Part shown: positions 25,374 through 37,700 of the stretch, piece by piece
Layout: each line of letters starts with the position of its first letter
How positions within the stretch are numbered: position 1 is the first letter of the stretch
Source: Brienomyrus brachyistius
Lineage: Eukaryota; Chordata; Actinopteri; Osteoglossiformes; Mormyridae
Assembly (NCBI RefSeq): GCF_023856365.1
Contig: NC_064542.1
Coordinates: forward strand, 19,506,863 to 19,570,862
DNA: 64,000 bases
Direction: 5' to 3'
Notes under the pieces: model-generated
The model's input: only the letters and a program-made list of their open reading frames with translations
The model's database searches: none
What the model was told of the DNA's origin: nothing
Position numbers and translations under genes: made by a program

Positions 25374-27744
25374 GCTGCCGGGCTCAGCCGACCACGGGGG
25401 ACAGAGAGGGAGGCAGGCGGGGAGGCGTGGAGACAGGGAGAGGGAGGAAAGGTCAGGCACGGCAGGCAGCAGGAGTGACTGAGAAACCTGAGGAAAGGGA
25501 GGAGAATTTGGTGGGAGAGGGAGACAGGAGAAGGCGGGGATAGCGTTAAGAATTTCCCAAACGCTGTTTCTAACTTGAAAGGGAAGTGATTAATCAAACT
25601 AAGTGATGTCATTCGGTGTGTATGCATGTCTGTGAGTGTGTTTCACCATTTCTTCTGCCCAATTATCACACGGGAACACAGAGATGTACCTCGTCCAGCT
25701 CGGCTATGTTTTTTTTTTGTGTTTGTTGTCATTGCAGGCCACCTGGACTTCCTGCCAGTGTGTGGAAACAGGAAATATGCCCGGTGGGTAAAAATGGACC
25801 ACATGACCCTGACAAAACGAATGCGAGAGCTGTGGAGACGGTCCCAGCGTGAGCGCTCGGACTCAAGACCCGCTGGAGAGCTATGATGTGTACAGTGTGT
25901 AGGTATATTTGCCAAACGTAACAAGCAAGATACAGAATGTTAAGGAACTGTTTGGATTATTCTTATAGAGGCTATATATATATATATGAAACATTGTACA
26001 TTTACATTACATTTATATATATATATATAAATTTACAATTGTGTCCTTCAAGTGTTTCTGCCTTGTTCAAGCAATTAAAACTCTGCAGATCTTGAATAAA
26101 CCTACAACAAGCTAAATGCAATGTGGTCTTAAACTAGCTTAAGTCACTATGCTATATGTGAGTGATGTAAGTCAGTGTTGTATGAGTCAAAAGGGGGGTA
26201 GGTCATTAATAACAGTTTAGTTAAAAACAGATAACTTTGCTGATGATAGTTTCAGAATTTATAAGATTTATGTTAAGGTAAAGTGCATAATTTAGTATCT
26301 GGTAATGTCTGAATGTGAAGTGATTGTTTAGTAATAATTCTGATTGGACATTTTTTTTTGGTGAGTTTGAGCTCGATATATTTGGAAGCGACAGTTTGAC
26401 GGTGTACCTGGTATTATAACTGTGTGTTTTAAAGTGAATACTTAGAAGGAAAGTTACATTGTCTATTCACTCACATCATGAAGAACTGTCTGTCTGTTTG
26501 ACAGTGGTACAGACAGTGTAGGTGTCTTTCCTAAACGGAAGACTTTGGTGTCTAAAGTGTCGGAAAAAAAAGAAACTTCCATGTTCTGGCCCCATGTCCC
26601 TGTGCTGTATAAGACTTTGGAAGAGGGATGGACTATGAAGTAAATTCCCAGTTGCATGTGTGTCTGGACTGGTATATTGCAGTAAAACCTTGCTGTGTTG
26701 GACTACACAAGTATGACTCAGAGAGCCAAACTGCTTTGAAATCTAGTTTTGCCCTCAGCTAAGTTTATATATAACTAGTATTTTATGTTCCAGTGATTGA
26801 ATACAACCCAAAAGTACACATACTTTATACTCAGTACTTTGGGTCTGGCAAGGGATTTGGTCTGTCGTTAAAGTGGCTCGGTCATCTTTCACATTGCAAC
26901 ATGCCCATCTGTCTCCATAACTATTCACTGAAGTGGTTCCCTTCTTCCCTACTTGTATTCGCTCTCTTCCTCTCTCGCTCCCTGTTCAGCTGGAGCTCAG
27001 CCTTGAACGCAGCTATCTTCCTTTGCGTGGGAGCATGGCCGCTCGCTTACGCTTTCCTCCTGGAGTTCTGCTTGTTTCCATAGAGCTCCATCAGAAACTG
27101 GCCCATTTCTGGGCTCCTCGTTGAATATGACCAGCTGGGAACCATAGTTTTCACTTGGCTGAACTCACTATTAATTAGCCTGTGCTAATTGACTGCCATT
27201 CGCCATCTTCCCATTTTGTGGTAGCTACCTGTAAGAGATGATCAATATGAAAAGATGACAGTAGCAAACAGCTGCTGTTGGATGTTCACCCGTCTGCTTT
27301 TGCCTCTGAATGCAGATCGTAACCCAACGGCAGTACTATAGTAGCCGCAAGAAGGAAATACTGCATGTCTGAAATGAGCAGAAATCATTTTTAGCACACG
27401 TTTCAGCAAACCTCCTTAGGGAGTGCTGTTAATGCAAACTGGCCATTTCAGCTGGCATTGTAACGTGCAATTGTGGCTGAGTATGATGGGATGGATGGTC
27501 AACGAGCCACCCTATGATTCTTCTGCCGGGCCTATGGGGTTAGTTGCTAAATGATGACTTCATAAACATAGCACAGGTTTTACCGGTTGGACTGGCGGCA
27601 ATGAACTTTTAATTTTGCTGGAAAATGTTTAACATCTATTTCTTATGTTGACTTTTATTTTAGTTACAGATGCATTATGGGTATTTGTGAAATCAGAAGA
27701 CTACATGTAGTATTGATATCATTTTTATAACATATACCACACAT
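25374..27744. other. upstream of pcolce; one unexplained exon-like frame
   Basis: No gene could be assigned. On the plus strand, a pyrimidine tract and CAG (25737) precede an open frame of about 49 codons (25738-25886, GHLDFLPVCGN... to a stop) that looks like a terminal exon of no recognised family. Two (TA)n tracts lie at about 25975 and 26015. Confidence 0.35.
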
Positions 27745-28040
27745 CTACCAAATGTTCATCCCTGTACAGGGTCATGGGGGGAACCTATCATAGGCAGTAT
27801 AGCGCACAAGACTGGGATACCATGGATGGGATGCCAGCATATTGTAGGGCGTATGTAGACAACAACTTAGAATCAATCTCTCTAAATATCTTTGGGCAGT
27901 AGGACGAAAGCAGAGAGCTGAGAAAATATGGAAAGAGAACATGCCAACCCCACAGTCTTAGAGAGCAGGAATCGAATCTCCAGGACCAGAGGTGTGAGGC
28001 TATAGAGCTACGCTCCGTAATATTTGCCACACGGTGACAG
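27745..28040 (-). mobile_element. SINE, diverged copy
   Basis: Matches the order of the full SINE on the minus strand: 'cctgtacagggtcatgg', 'gggatgccagca', 'gaacatgccaacccc', then 'accagaggtgtgaggctat' of the head region. Confidence 0.6.
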
Positions 28041-28733
28041 CAAGTTAAACTACACAACCTCATGCTCCACCATTTCCCCCTTGAGCCTGTTTTCCCACAA
28101 GAACTTTTGTGTCTTTGTACTTGATATAGTGTAGATGTCAGTTAATTACATTCTCTCTTAGGGGACGTTTCTCAGATCTATGCCACTCTAGCCTCCTCCC
28201 AGGTTGCTCCCCACTTTGGCCCCAGTTAACAGACATGCCATAAATGGTGAACTTTGTTCAGCTGGCAACAGAGCTGTTTAACCTGCTTTGGTTTAAATAT
28301 TTTTACTCACCCAAAGTTTGCTTTCATCGCCTGCTTCTACCCCCTGAATATCCAACTAGTAATTCTGTATCCATCATTCTCAAGGCCTCTTATATCTCTT
28401 GTTCAATGCTGCCCTTGGAAAAACATTCCAGTTCCCCCTATGAACAAGGGTTTTAGGATTAGCTTGGGGCCTTGGGGCCTGTCTCTGCAGGTTAAGGCCC
28501 TGGGCCTGTTATCAGAAGCTTGTCAGCCTGGTATCAGCTTCTTCAGAGGGATCAATAAAGCATCTTTCTGTTCTAATCATTTTGAAGAGTTTACTCCAAT
28601 TCAAATTAATTTACACAGGGTTTTTTTTCACGCTTCCCAGTTTGTGGGTTAAAATCCCATCTCAGTGTGTGTGGGGTTTGCATGTTCTCCCTGTGTCACA
28701 TCGGGTCCCCTTGTCCATAGCGTGTGCTGTATA

Positions 28734-29248
28734 CAGTACCAGTTAAAAGTTTGGATACACCTACCCATAGAATGGATTATTTGTACTACTGTCCACATTG
28801 TGAATTATTATAAAGACATCGAAACTATTAAATAACATTTATGGAATTATGCACTATCCAAAGTATTAAACAAAATATATATATATTAAACAAAACAATT
28901 TGTCGGGGTACAGCTCTGTAGGTTCAGACTCAGAAGGTTGCCAGTTCAATCCTGTGGTCAGCAGAGTGATCCCACCAACAGGGCTTTGATCCTTTAACCC
29001 CAATAGCTCCAGGGACTGGTTGACCCTACTGTCTCCTTTACCCCAGTTTCATGAGGTGGCCTCCTGGGAAGCTCTGAAGGAGGTCCCACACATGCTTAGC
29101 ACTCATTGGTGGTTTTCATGTACTCTCTGGTCACACTCCTCCAAAACCACTTCTACTGATTTTAGGTCAGGTGGCCAGGTCATGTGATGCGAGATTATCA
29201 TTCTCCTTTATAGGTGGTTTGGCGTGTCCAGACTTTTGACTGGTTCCG
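28734..29248. mobile_element. Tc1-like remnant with both termini, split by a SINE
   Basis: The left end CAGTACCAGTTAAAAGTTTG and the right end, read on the minus strand, CGGAACCAGTCAAAAGTCTG are matching Tc1 termini, each next to TA. Sequence near 29160-29210 (GGTGGCCAGGTCATGTGATGC) resembles the 3' part of fish Tc1 transposase genes. Most of the transposase gene is gone. Confidence 0.8.
28903..29135 (+). mobile_element. second tRNA-derived SINE type (fragment)
   Basis: It begins with a tRNA-like head (TACAGCTCTGTAGG as A box, CAGTTCAATCC as B box), then a body with 'gatcctttaacccc' and 'ctccagggactgg', as in other fish SINEs. It lies inside the Tc1 remnant. Confidence 0.5.
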
Positions 29249-30615
29249 TATGCCCTGTGATGGACCACAACACTATCTAGGGTACAGGCTTTGTACCCTG
29301 TACTGTCTGCATAAGTTCCATTTAACCTGATCTGGTTAAGTAAAAGATGGAAGGATATTGAGAGTTTGACTTATAACAATCAACTCACTCTTACACAACT
29401 AAAGTAATGATAGTCAAACCATGTCCCATTGGATTGCACTTTATGTTTTGGTCTGAGATGCAGAAGCTACAGATGTCTGACTGATTTATTGAATGCTGTA
29501 AAGTTAGTAGTATGAATAAAGTAGAAAATGAGACAGTTCTAGCTAATTGTAACAGGCTGCAGAAGCATTTGTAGTGGAGTTTCCAGTTAAAACCAGTAGA
29601 GTCTGGATTTCTCACTGCTGTGCCACATGTGTCGATTGCAATGAGGTCAAGAGAGCAGCCTGAGCCTACAGGCTATGTGTGTCTGTGGCACTTAGCGAAG
29701 TGCGGTGGTTTCTAGAGCTGCGTCTACTGTGAGCCATGAGGCTACTGAACGGTGACGTTATCTCCACGAACAGCCGTCACTACTGAGAAACAGCAGGCCC
29801 ATTCTTGGCCATCTGTGACAGCTTGACAACTGCACTCCTGCTCGTTTCCCCTAGTGTTCATGCTTAGATAAGGGCAGCAGATAAACAGCCCCCTTAATCT
29901 AACGAGCCCCTGCTCTGCTCCATATAGCTTAGACTCGAGAGACCACATACACAGCTTGAGGATCGAGAGGGAAATATAGGCAGATATTTAGGCGAATATG
30001 CAGCGCAATGCTAAATTCAACATACAACATTAAACTGGTTTTATAATGACGTCACCGAGGGTTCAAATCTTGAAGCCGCTCTTTGCATTGGACGGGTTTT
30101 CCCCTGCAGTCCAAAAGCATGCAGCCCAGCAAATTGGTATCCCTAAATTGCCTGTGATCTGTGAGTGCATGTGTGTGTGTTCTGCCATCAGCTCACATTC
30201 CGTCCACGGCGTCACCCTGCCTTGTACTTCCTGGGATAAGCTCTAATCTCTCCATTATACCGGACAGTGAATGAATAATGACAAACTACAGGGACATCTA
30301 ATGGCCGCACTGTGAATGAAACATTGGCTTAGGAACTGGCTCGCTTTGGAACTCTGATACTCTACAAAAGTTTATATTTTAAACACACTTTACCATATAC
30401 AACTTGCGAGTTTCCAAAATCAGTTCTGGATCTGGCCCACTGTGCAGGTAGAAATAAAACCACAGACTTTACGGCAGCAATTTCTGAAGCTAATACATGA
30501 CATGTCACATGTTCTGGCCATGCGTGTGTGACCATGCGGCCGTTACTATTGAAACATTTTCCACTATTAAAATTCCACTGAAACAAAATAGACAAAAGGC
30601 ATATATTTCATCACA
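29249..30615. other. intergenic, one faint SINE trace
   Basis: No gene recognised. At about 30055-30250 (+) a weak copy of the main SINE can be followed ('agggttcaaatcttg', 'gtccaaaagcatgca'). Confidence 0.4.
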
Positions 30616-30621
30616 TTTATT
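30616..30621 (-). promoter_or_regulatory. possible per1 poly(A) signal
   Basis: AATAAA on the minus strand, about 1.1 kb past the per1 stop codon. If used, the per1 3' UTR covers about 30600-31717, including an unassigned 82-codon frame (30691-30936). Confidence 0.4.
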
Positions 30622-31717
30622 AGAAAAAGAAAAAATTTAAAATCACAAAAAATAACTTGACCACTGATGCAATGAAGAATCACACTCCACTCACGACAGT
30701 GGGACTGCAGGACTCACAGAGAAAGTGACATTGAGACCCAGGGGCACAACGGGGTCACCGAAATCAGTGCTGGCTGCTGCCCCCTGCAGGTCGGAGAGTA
30801 CAGAACATCCTCCCACAATCCAAGTGCCATGGAAATGACTTCTACTCCTACGTCCATTTGCTTTTCCCTCCTTGTCACAATCTGTGCTGCGGACCTGAAA
30901 ACACTCCAAATGTCTAATATTATTTACAACATACAAAAATATACATACTTTTAAAAAATTGTGAACATTTGGTCTAATCTGTGTTTCTTAGGCTAAAAAA
31001 ACTTGGGATAACAGTTTAACATCAGTAGAAACAAGAAAACAGTTGGGAATTTAAACTGGTGCTTAACAAAAAAAAGCTCAGTGGTAAATTCCATCTGGGC
31101 AACAACCAGCAACTCAATTTTGTTAGGGAAAGCAGTGCATTCTGGGACAAGGGCAGTGCATTCTGGGGCTCAATTCTTCTTAGCCGTTTAATAACATTCC
31201 TAGTGCAATTTCATTGCCTTTCACTGAGCCTCGAACTTAAGCATAAAATAAATATAATAAAAGTAGATTCATTAAAAATCGATTAGATATCAATTTACAC
31301 TGGAGCTTTCCATGATTATCTGAGTGACCAGAGACTCAGTAATGACCATTCCTCCGAAGTAGCAAGGCAAGGATAGATCACTTTTTCCTTTTATCTCATT
31401 CTTTTCTTTCTTTTTTTTCACTTTTTCCAGAGATGAGTTTCTTGGAAAGTAGTGTCAACAACAAACTGCGGCCAGTTTTGATAAAACTGATAAAAATGTT
31501 AAATATTGTGCTAAGCCGCGTGGCGTGTACAGAGCTGGGAGCTGGACTGTCAGCACTGACACACACAGACCGCACGCCAGCCAAAGGCATAAAAGATAAC
31601 GTGGTCTCTATTCACATACACTTCTGCTGAAGTCATGCGCTGGCAGTGGGCAGGACAACAGAAGTGTTAAATTAACCAGCACCCTGTTAATCTTTCGCCA
31701 TCAGCCTTCCCCCCAGT

Positions 31718-34700
31718 TCAGTTGGCCATACTGGCTAAGAGAGGACGCTCGTCTTCGTTGGCCTGTGAGGTCACTTCCTGCTCCTCCACTGACATTTCCT
31801 GGTCATTGACGTGGGTGCTTGTAGCTCCACCCTCTGACTCCTCCTCCATGGCTGTGACCGATGCGGCGCCAACGACTGGTGCAGAACCGCCCTCCTTGGC
31901 AGGCTCCAGCACGGTGCCCAGCTCCATATCGTGGATCTCCACGTCGAACGGGGCGGCCTCCTTGACAGAGGGGTGAGACTCACAGCCGACGCATGCCTGA
32001 GGACGAGGAGGAGAACAGCCTTCATCATTACATCCCTATTTCATACGGCGTCATCTGAGGACTAGTCCACTTAAACACTGTGAGCTGTGGAAGGCTATTG
32101 GCTGGGTGTGTGCAGCACCAGGGAGGGAGGAACTCACAGACACATTGATGGCCCGGGGCAAGCGTCCCGTGCGGATCCACGGATGGACTTGGCTCAGCTC
32201 CCGCTTCTGCCCCTCTGTGAAGCAGGGTTGGTGCTTCTGCATGGAGCGCAGTGCCTCCCTGTCCTCACGCAACACCGTGTCTCTGTCCCTGGAGGGATAA
32301 TCTGGGTCAGAACACCACTGCATATGCCCTTATCCCAAACTCCTGACCATTTCTCACTCCTGCATCAGCAGAGCTACGCTGTGATGGGCGACAGCTCACC
32401 GGATGGGCAACTGGTAGGTCATCATCACTTCTTCATTAGTGTTGGCCATCAGCAGCCAGATGGGGTCCTGCAGGACATACTTGATGAATTGCTCTTCGTC
32501 GGCGCCCCCTGCTGGCTGCCTGCGGGAGTGGTCGTTTTCAGACGAGTCAATGCTGCCGAAGTACTTGCTGGTGTGGCTGCTTTGACTGCTTCCTGTAGGC
32601 AAAACATCGGACATCCGGGTCATGAAGGAGGCGAGACAGTTGTTTAACTCAGCTGACAATTCACACCTGCACTTATTATTAGTGTTGTTGTTGCTGTTGC
32701 GCCCAGCTGGGGATATATTTACAAGGAGCTGGTGGTTTTCAGAGAGACACACACTGGGCCATACACAGGTGAGAGAGAGGCTCAGTGTCAGACAGCAGGG
32801 TCAGGCTGTTTATCTGGCTCCTGAGGAGCAGCCCAGGTTCAGGGTCTTGCTTAAAGGCCCAACAGTGATATGATTACTCTGCCAGCCTAGGGGTTTGAAC
32901 CGGTGACCTTTCAAAACACAGGCCTGGACCCTGCAGAGTCACAACATATTTAGGGCACCTGTGATGTTTTATATAATTGCAGTTTTTTGTTTGATGGACG
33001 AATTGAGGACCTGAGGGAAAGACAGACAGGAAGTGAAGCAGGATAACGAAGCAGAACAGCTACTGTGTGCAGGCAGGGAGGCCGACATATGGAGCTCAGT
33101 GCGGCACCTAATCTCAGCCCCATCTGTGACCTGACACCTCTGCGGGCACCATATCTGCTCTGCTCGCCTCGCACCATTTATTCCTGCACTCACAGGCAAG
33201 GTTTTGTTCAGTTTATGTTTCGGTCCAGCACAGTTGAGGGGGGACTCACTGGTTCCACTTCCTGTGGTGCTGCAGCCATTGGAGCCAGAGCCCGAGGACC
33301 CCGAACCGGACCCCGAAAACCCTGAGCCCGAGGCGGCCGAGCCAGTGCCCGATTGGGAGTCCTCCTGCAGCAGGAGGTCCAAGAGGTCACTGGAGGTGGA
33401 CATGGCATCCTGGTTGGACTCATTTGCTTCTGCCTGGATGTACAAAGGAAGGAAAACTAATATTGAATAAACCAGTATATGCCAACAAAAGACATTTATG
33501 AAGAACTTAAATCAAGTACAACTAAGCTACATAAATTCACAAGGACTCACATTCTCATTCTCTTTGGAATCTCCTGTCCCGTTGCTTTGGTTGGGTGATA
33601 CCCGGCCCCCAGTGGTGCCTCCCTGTTTCCCTGTCCACTCCTGCGCAGCCCCTCCAACAGGAGGTGTGGTCTGCTGGGTGGCAGCCAGAACTGATGTGAC
33701 TTCTAGCCGGTTGCTAGGTGACTCTTCCAACTGCAGCAGGTTGAGGGGGGAGGAGCATCGGGACTGGAAGAGGGGAGACTCCACCCCCTCACGGTCAAGT
33801 GGTGGTTGGCTGAAGGATAGGGGTGTGCTGGACCGTGACGGGGCACACGGGGTTGGGGCAGGTGTGGCGGGGGCCGGGGGGGCAGCTGGAGGTACGGGGA
33901 CAGGAGTCGGGTACGAGAAACCAGGATTTGGGTTATAGAAGGGCTGGGGCATTGAGGTCATGGGTGGGTTCAGCTGTGGGAACATATAGTTTGGCAGAAC
34001 AAATGCCACCATTGGGGGAACCAGAGATGGGGGAGGCTGCAGGGGGTAGCGCAAACTGGCCTGAAGGGGGTCAGGGGCAACAGGGGCCAAAGGCTGGGCC
34101 AAGGGAGGGGGGTAAAAGGGGAACATTGGCAGGACCCCTGGAGGGTGTGCCACAGGGGGCAGGCTGGCCTGGGATCCTACAGAGGCTGGCCAGGATGAGG
34201 AAGAGGTAGCTGCTCCTGGGAGCAGGGAAGGGGGGTGTGGGCCTTTAGGCTCCCCCGCCATGCCCTGTAACTGGCCTGAAACGGCCTCCCCCAGTTCCAA
34301 AGAACTGCTCTGATCAGACGTCTTCTGCTGTTTCAGCCTCTTGCCTCCTCGTCCACGTCTGCGTCCACTGCTGCCCCCTACAGGATAATCCCTGGAACTG
34401 CGCACCCCTGAGATGAGGACGATAGGACCGAGTACTGAGTATATTCCCTTTAGTATGACACAGCTGAACATGATTTTAACTGAAGTTCAAGCTAATTCCT
34501 GGACCAGAACCTACTCAGGTCCTCTACATCTGATGGTGCTTTGAGTTTCATGAACCAGGATTCAGTCTTGGATGTACCCTAACTGCACACATCACTCATA
34601 ACAGTGACTCGGATTTTTAGAATGTATTTCAACATGAGCCGTCAGAAGGCAATGTGCCTACTCTCTAAACAACAGGTTACAGGAACAGCATGTAGCGAAT

Positions 34701-37700
34701 GAAAACATTCAGGCTGAATTAGCCCTTAACAGCCGCGATCCTGGTCTCCCCGCAATTTCCCAATGGCTACAGGCATTTCTTCATTTTACTTCAGCCTTGT
34801 TTTCTGTAATCATCCGTCGAACAAAAATTCAGCTACAATGGTGGTAAATTATTACTCCTTTATGATGGATATCGTGATTTTCTAATTAATTATAGATGAC
34901 AGATGTCTTATGGGCATGACAGGCCCTTAAAGCGTAACAATTTCTATATTTTTTTATATGAGATTTAGAAGTATAAAATAAAAAAGGGATATTTCCTGTA
35001 TTTTGCACCCTAAATGAAAAAAGTTTCACTATAAGGATATTTTTCACTACCTCGTATTTAACCATAAGACAGATTCATCCAAATGAACTTGAAAATCATT
35101 CGTGTTGCTGTCAGAAGTTCTCAAATACATTCAAATACACTGGATGACCCCCCACTCCAAGTGGCTACCTTTGGCGAAGGGCGTAGCTGTGTGGCGCCGC
35201 TGAGGGGCGGAGCTGGGGTCAAACACACGCAGCTGACTCAGGTCCCGGAAGCGGCTGAGGAAGGCCTGCTCCTCCTGCTGTGTGTGTGCCGACAGCACCT
35301 CTTTGGTGAGGCCCAACCGCCCCGCAACCCCCCTCCGACTGTCTGGCGGTGGTGGTGCGGGGCTTGGTGGAGCTGCTGATGCCAGAGGCATGGGCGGAGG
35401 AGGAGGAGGGGGTGGCAACTGGGGCGGGGCCTGAGTAGGAGTAGGAGGGGCCTCCTCCATGACAATGTCTGCTTGAGAAAACAGGAGAAGTACAGTGAAG
35501 GTGCAGGATTTGCTTAAGTTTATTATAGTTATTCACAGAACACCATTAGGGCATTTCGGAACAATGAGAGCCGCTAGGGAGTGGCAGGGCAAACAGAACA
35601 AGATGGAGGTAACATAGGGTGGAGTCAGCGGGCTGTTTCTCAATACCAAAAAAGATCTTACTTGCGGTCTTGGCAAGACCAATCTTGCCAACTTGCCTCT
35701 CAAGAACGATCTTGGTGAGCTATGAATCATGGGATTGGTATGAATCATGGGATTTGGCCAGGATGCAAAGGACGTATCCTTGATATATGGACCGGGGCAA
35801 TAATGACACCTGGGGATTTTTACTGTCGTCCATACTGCTGTTCCCGAGCATTGGAACTTTGGCAATGGAAGATGACGTAAAAGGGGTACACGAGAACACG
35901 AGTACGGTCAAGTGCACATATTGAGAAACACTCCAGATGTAGGGGAGGAGACAAAGGAGAGGCGGGGCATACTGTATAGGACAAGAAAGATGTCACGCAG
36001 AGAAGGCAGAGCCTATCAGAGGGCTTATTTAACAAGGGGAGGAAAGTGAGGGCATGTGGGCGGGGGCAGGCGTACCCGACTCGGGCGGCTTCTTGTCGCC
36101 CACGTGGACGATGGTGCTGCTGAAACTGCACTGCGACGTGACGGACGCCACACTCTCCGTCTTACTGTGCAGTGCCAGCGGGGGCAGCGCCGTCCCATCA
36201 GCCCCTAGGGCCACCGATGCGCCTGCAGCGTGGGGCACGAACAGACAGCAATACAAAGTGAAAGACAGCACAGGGAGGGGGCTTTACATGAGACATTAAA
36301 TAGAAATATATGAAGGCTGACAAGGGGTTTATTTTTTATAAGGTTATGATGTATAATCTCTATCTCTTTCAGCTGCAGCAGATCCAATTCAATACAGTCA
36401 GAATGTGGCATGGAGGTGAGGCTGCTGGCTTCTCACGTTTTCTGGTGCCCGATGACTCCTTCTGCTTGTCGTCATCGGAGGTGGAGGACATTGTACAGGA
36501 GGAAGAGCCACACTTCCTTTTGACAGTGTTGGGCACGTTGCAGCTCTCCAGGTAGCTGGAAGACACAATGACACCAGGACATGACATCAGGACATGACGT
36601 CAGGACATGACATCGCGAGAAGTTCAGCCAATTGGTTGCTTTGCATTTGATTGAATTAAGCTCTTCAGACGGAGACACAGACAGACACACACCGTATGAT
36701 GCTGTCCAGGCAGTTGATTTGCTGGTAAGAGTAGGTTGTCGGTGGTTCCTTTCTCACAGGTTCCACTGTAAGCGTTTCTGATGGAAGTGCAGCCTCTTTG
36801 CTCACATCCTTGACTGGCCTTGCTGGCTCTGTGGCTCCCAAGGTGCCCACTGCTGCTGCAACCAGGAGAGGAGAGGACATGTGGGAGGGGGTGTTTGTGT
36901 CTACCGCAAGGGTGCCAGGGCACACCAAGGTCAGCTGCTGTACACTTACCTGGACTGGGATTTTTTCGGGGTGGGGGGCGGTTGCGAGACTCTATGAAGA
37001 CCTGCTGACCATTGGTCTTCACCATATGGACGTCCTTGCAGATCTGCTGGAATGTCATCTGAAAGTGGAGTGGGGAGGGGTTACAGTGATGTACTGGAAG
37101 TGTACCATGGTGTTTTCAGAAAGGATGCTCTTATACATCTTTGTGTCTGAAAGATATGTTTGTACGGGGAGACAGAAATCAGGGAGTGTCTGGGAATGAC
37201 AAGCACTCAAGGGGTTGTGTGTAGGACTCACGGAATGTCTGGGACTCACGAGCTTGTGTATAGGACTCACGGAGCGTCTGGGACTCGCGGGCTTGTGTAT
37301 AGGACTCACAGGCTTGTGTATGGGACTCACGGGCTTGTGTATAGGACTCACGGAGCGTCTGGGACTCACAGGCTTGTGTATGGGACTCACGGGCTTGTGT
37401 ATAGGACTCACGGAGCGTCTGGGACTCACAGGCTTGTGTATGGGACTCACGGGCTTGTGTACAGGACTCACGGAGCGTCTGGGACTCACAGGCTTGTGTA
37501 TGGGACTCACGGAGCGTCTGGGACTCACAGGCTTGTGTATGGGACTCACGGGCTTGTGTATAGGACTCACGGAGCGTCTGGGACTCACAGGCTTGTGTAT
37601 GGGACTCACGAGCTTGTGTATAGGACTCACGGAGCGTCTGGGACTCACAGGCTTGTGTATGGGACTCACGGGCTTGTGTATAGGACTCACGGAGCGTCTG

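Noticed and set aside
33498..34209. Plus-strand frames opposite the per1 Pro-rich exon
   Set aside because: GC-rich shadow frames of a confirmed coding exon.
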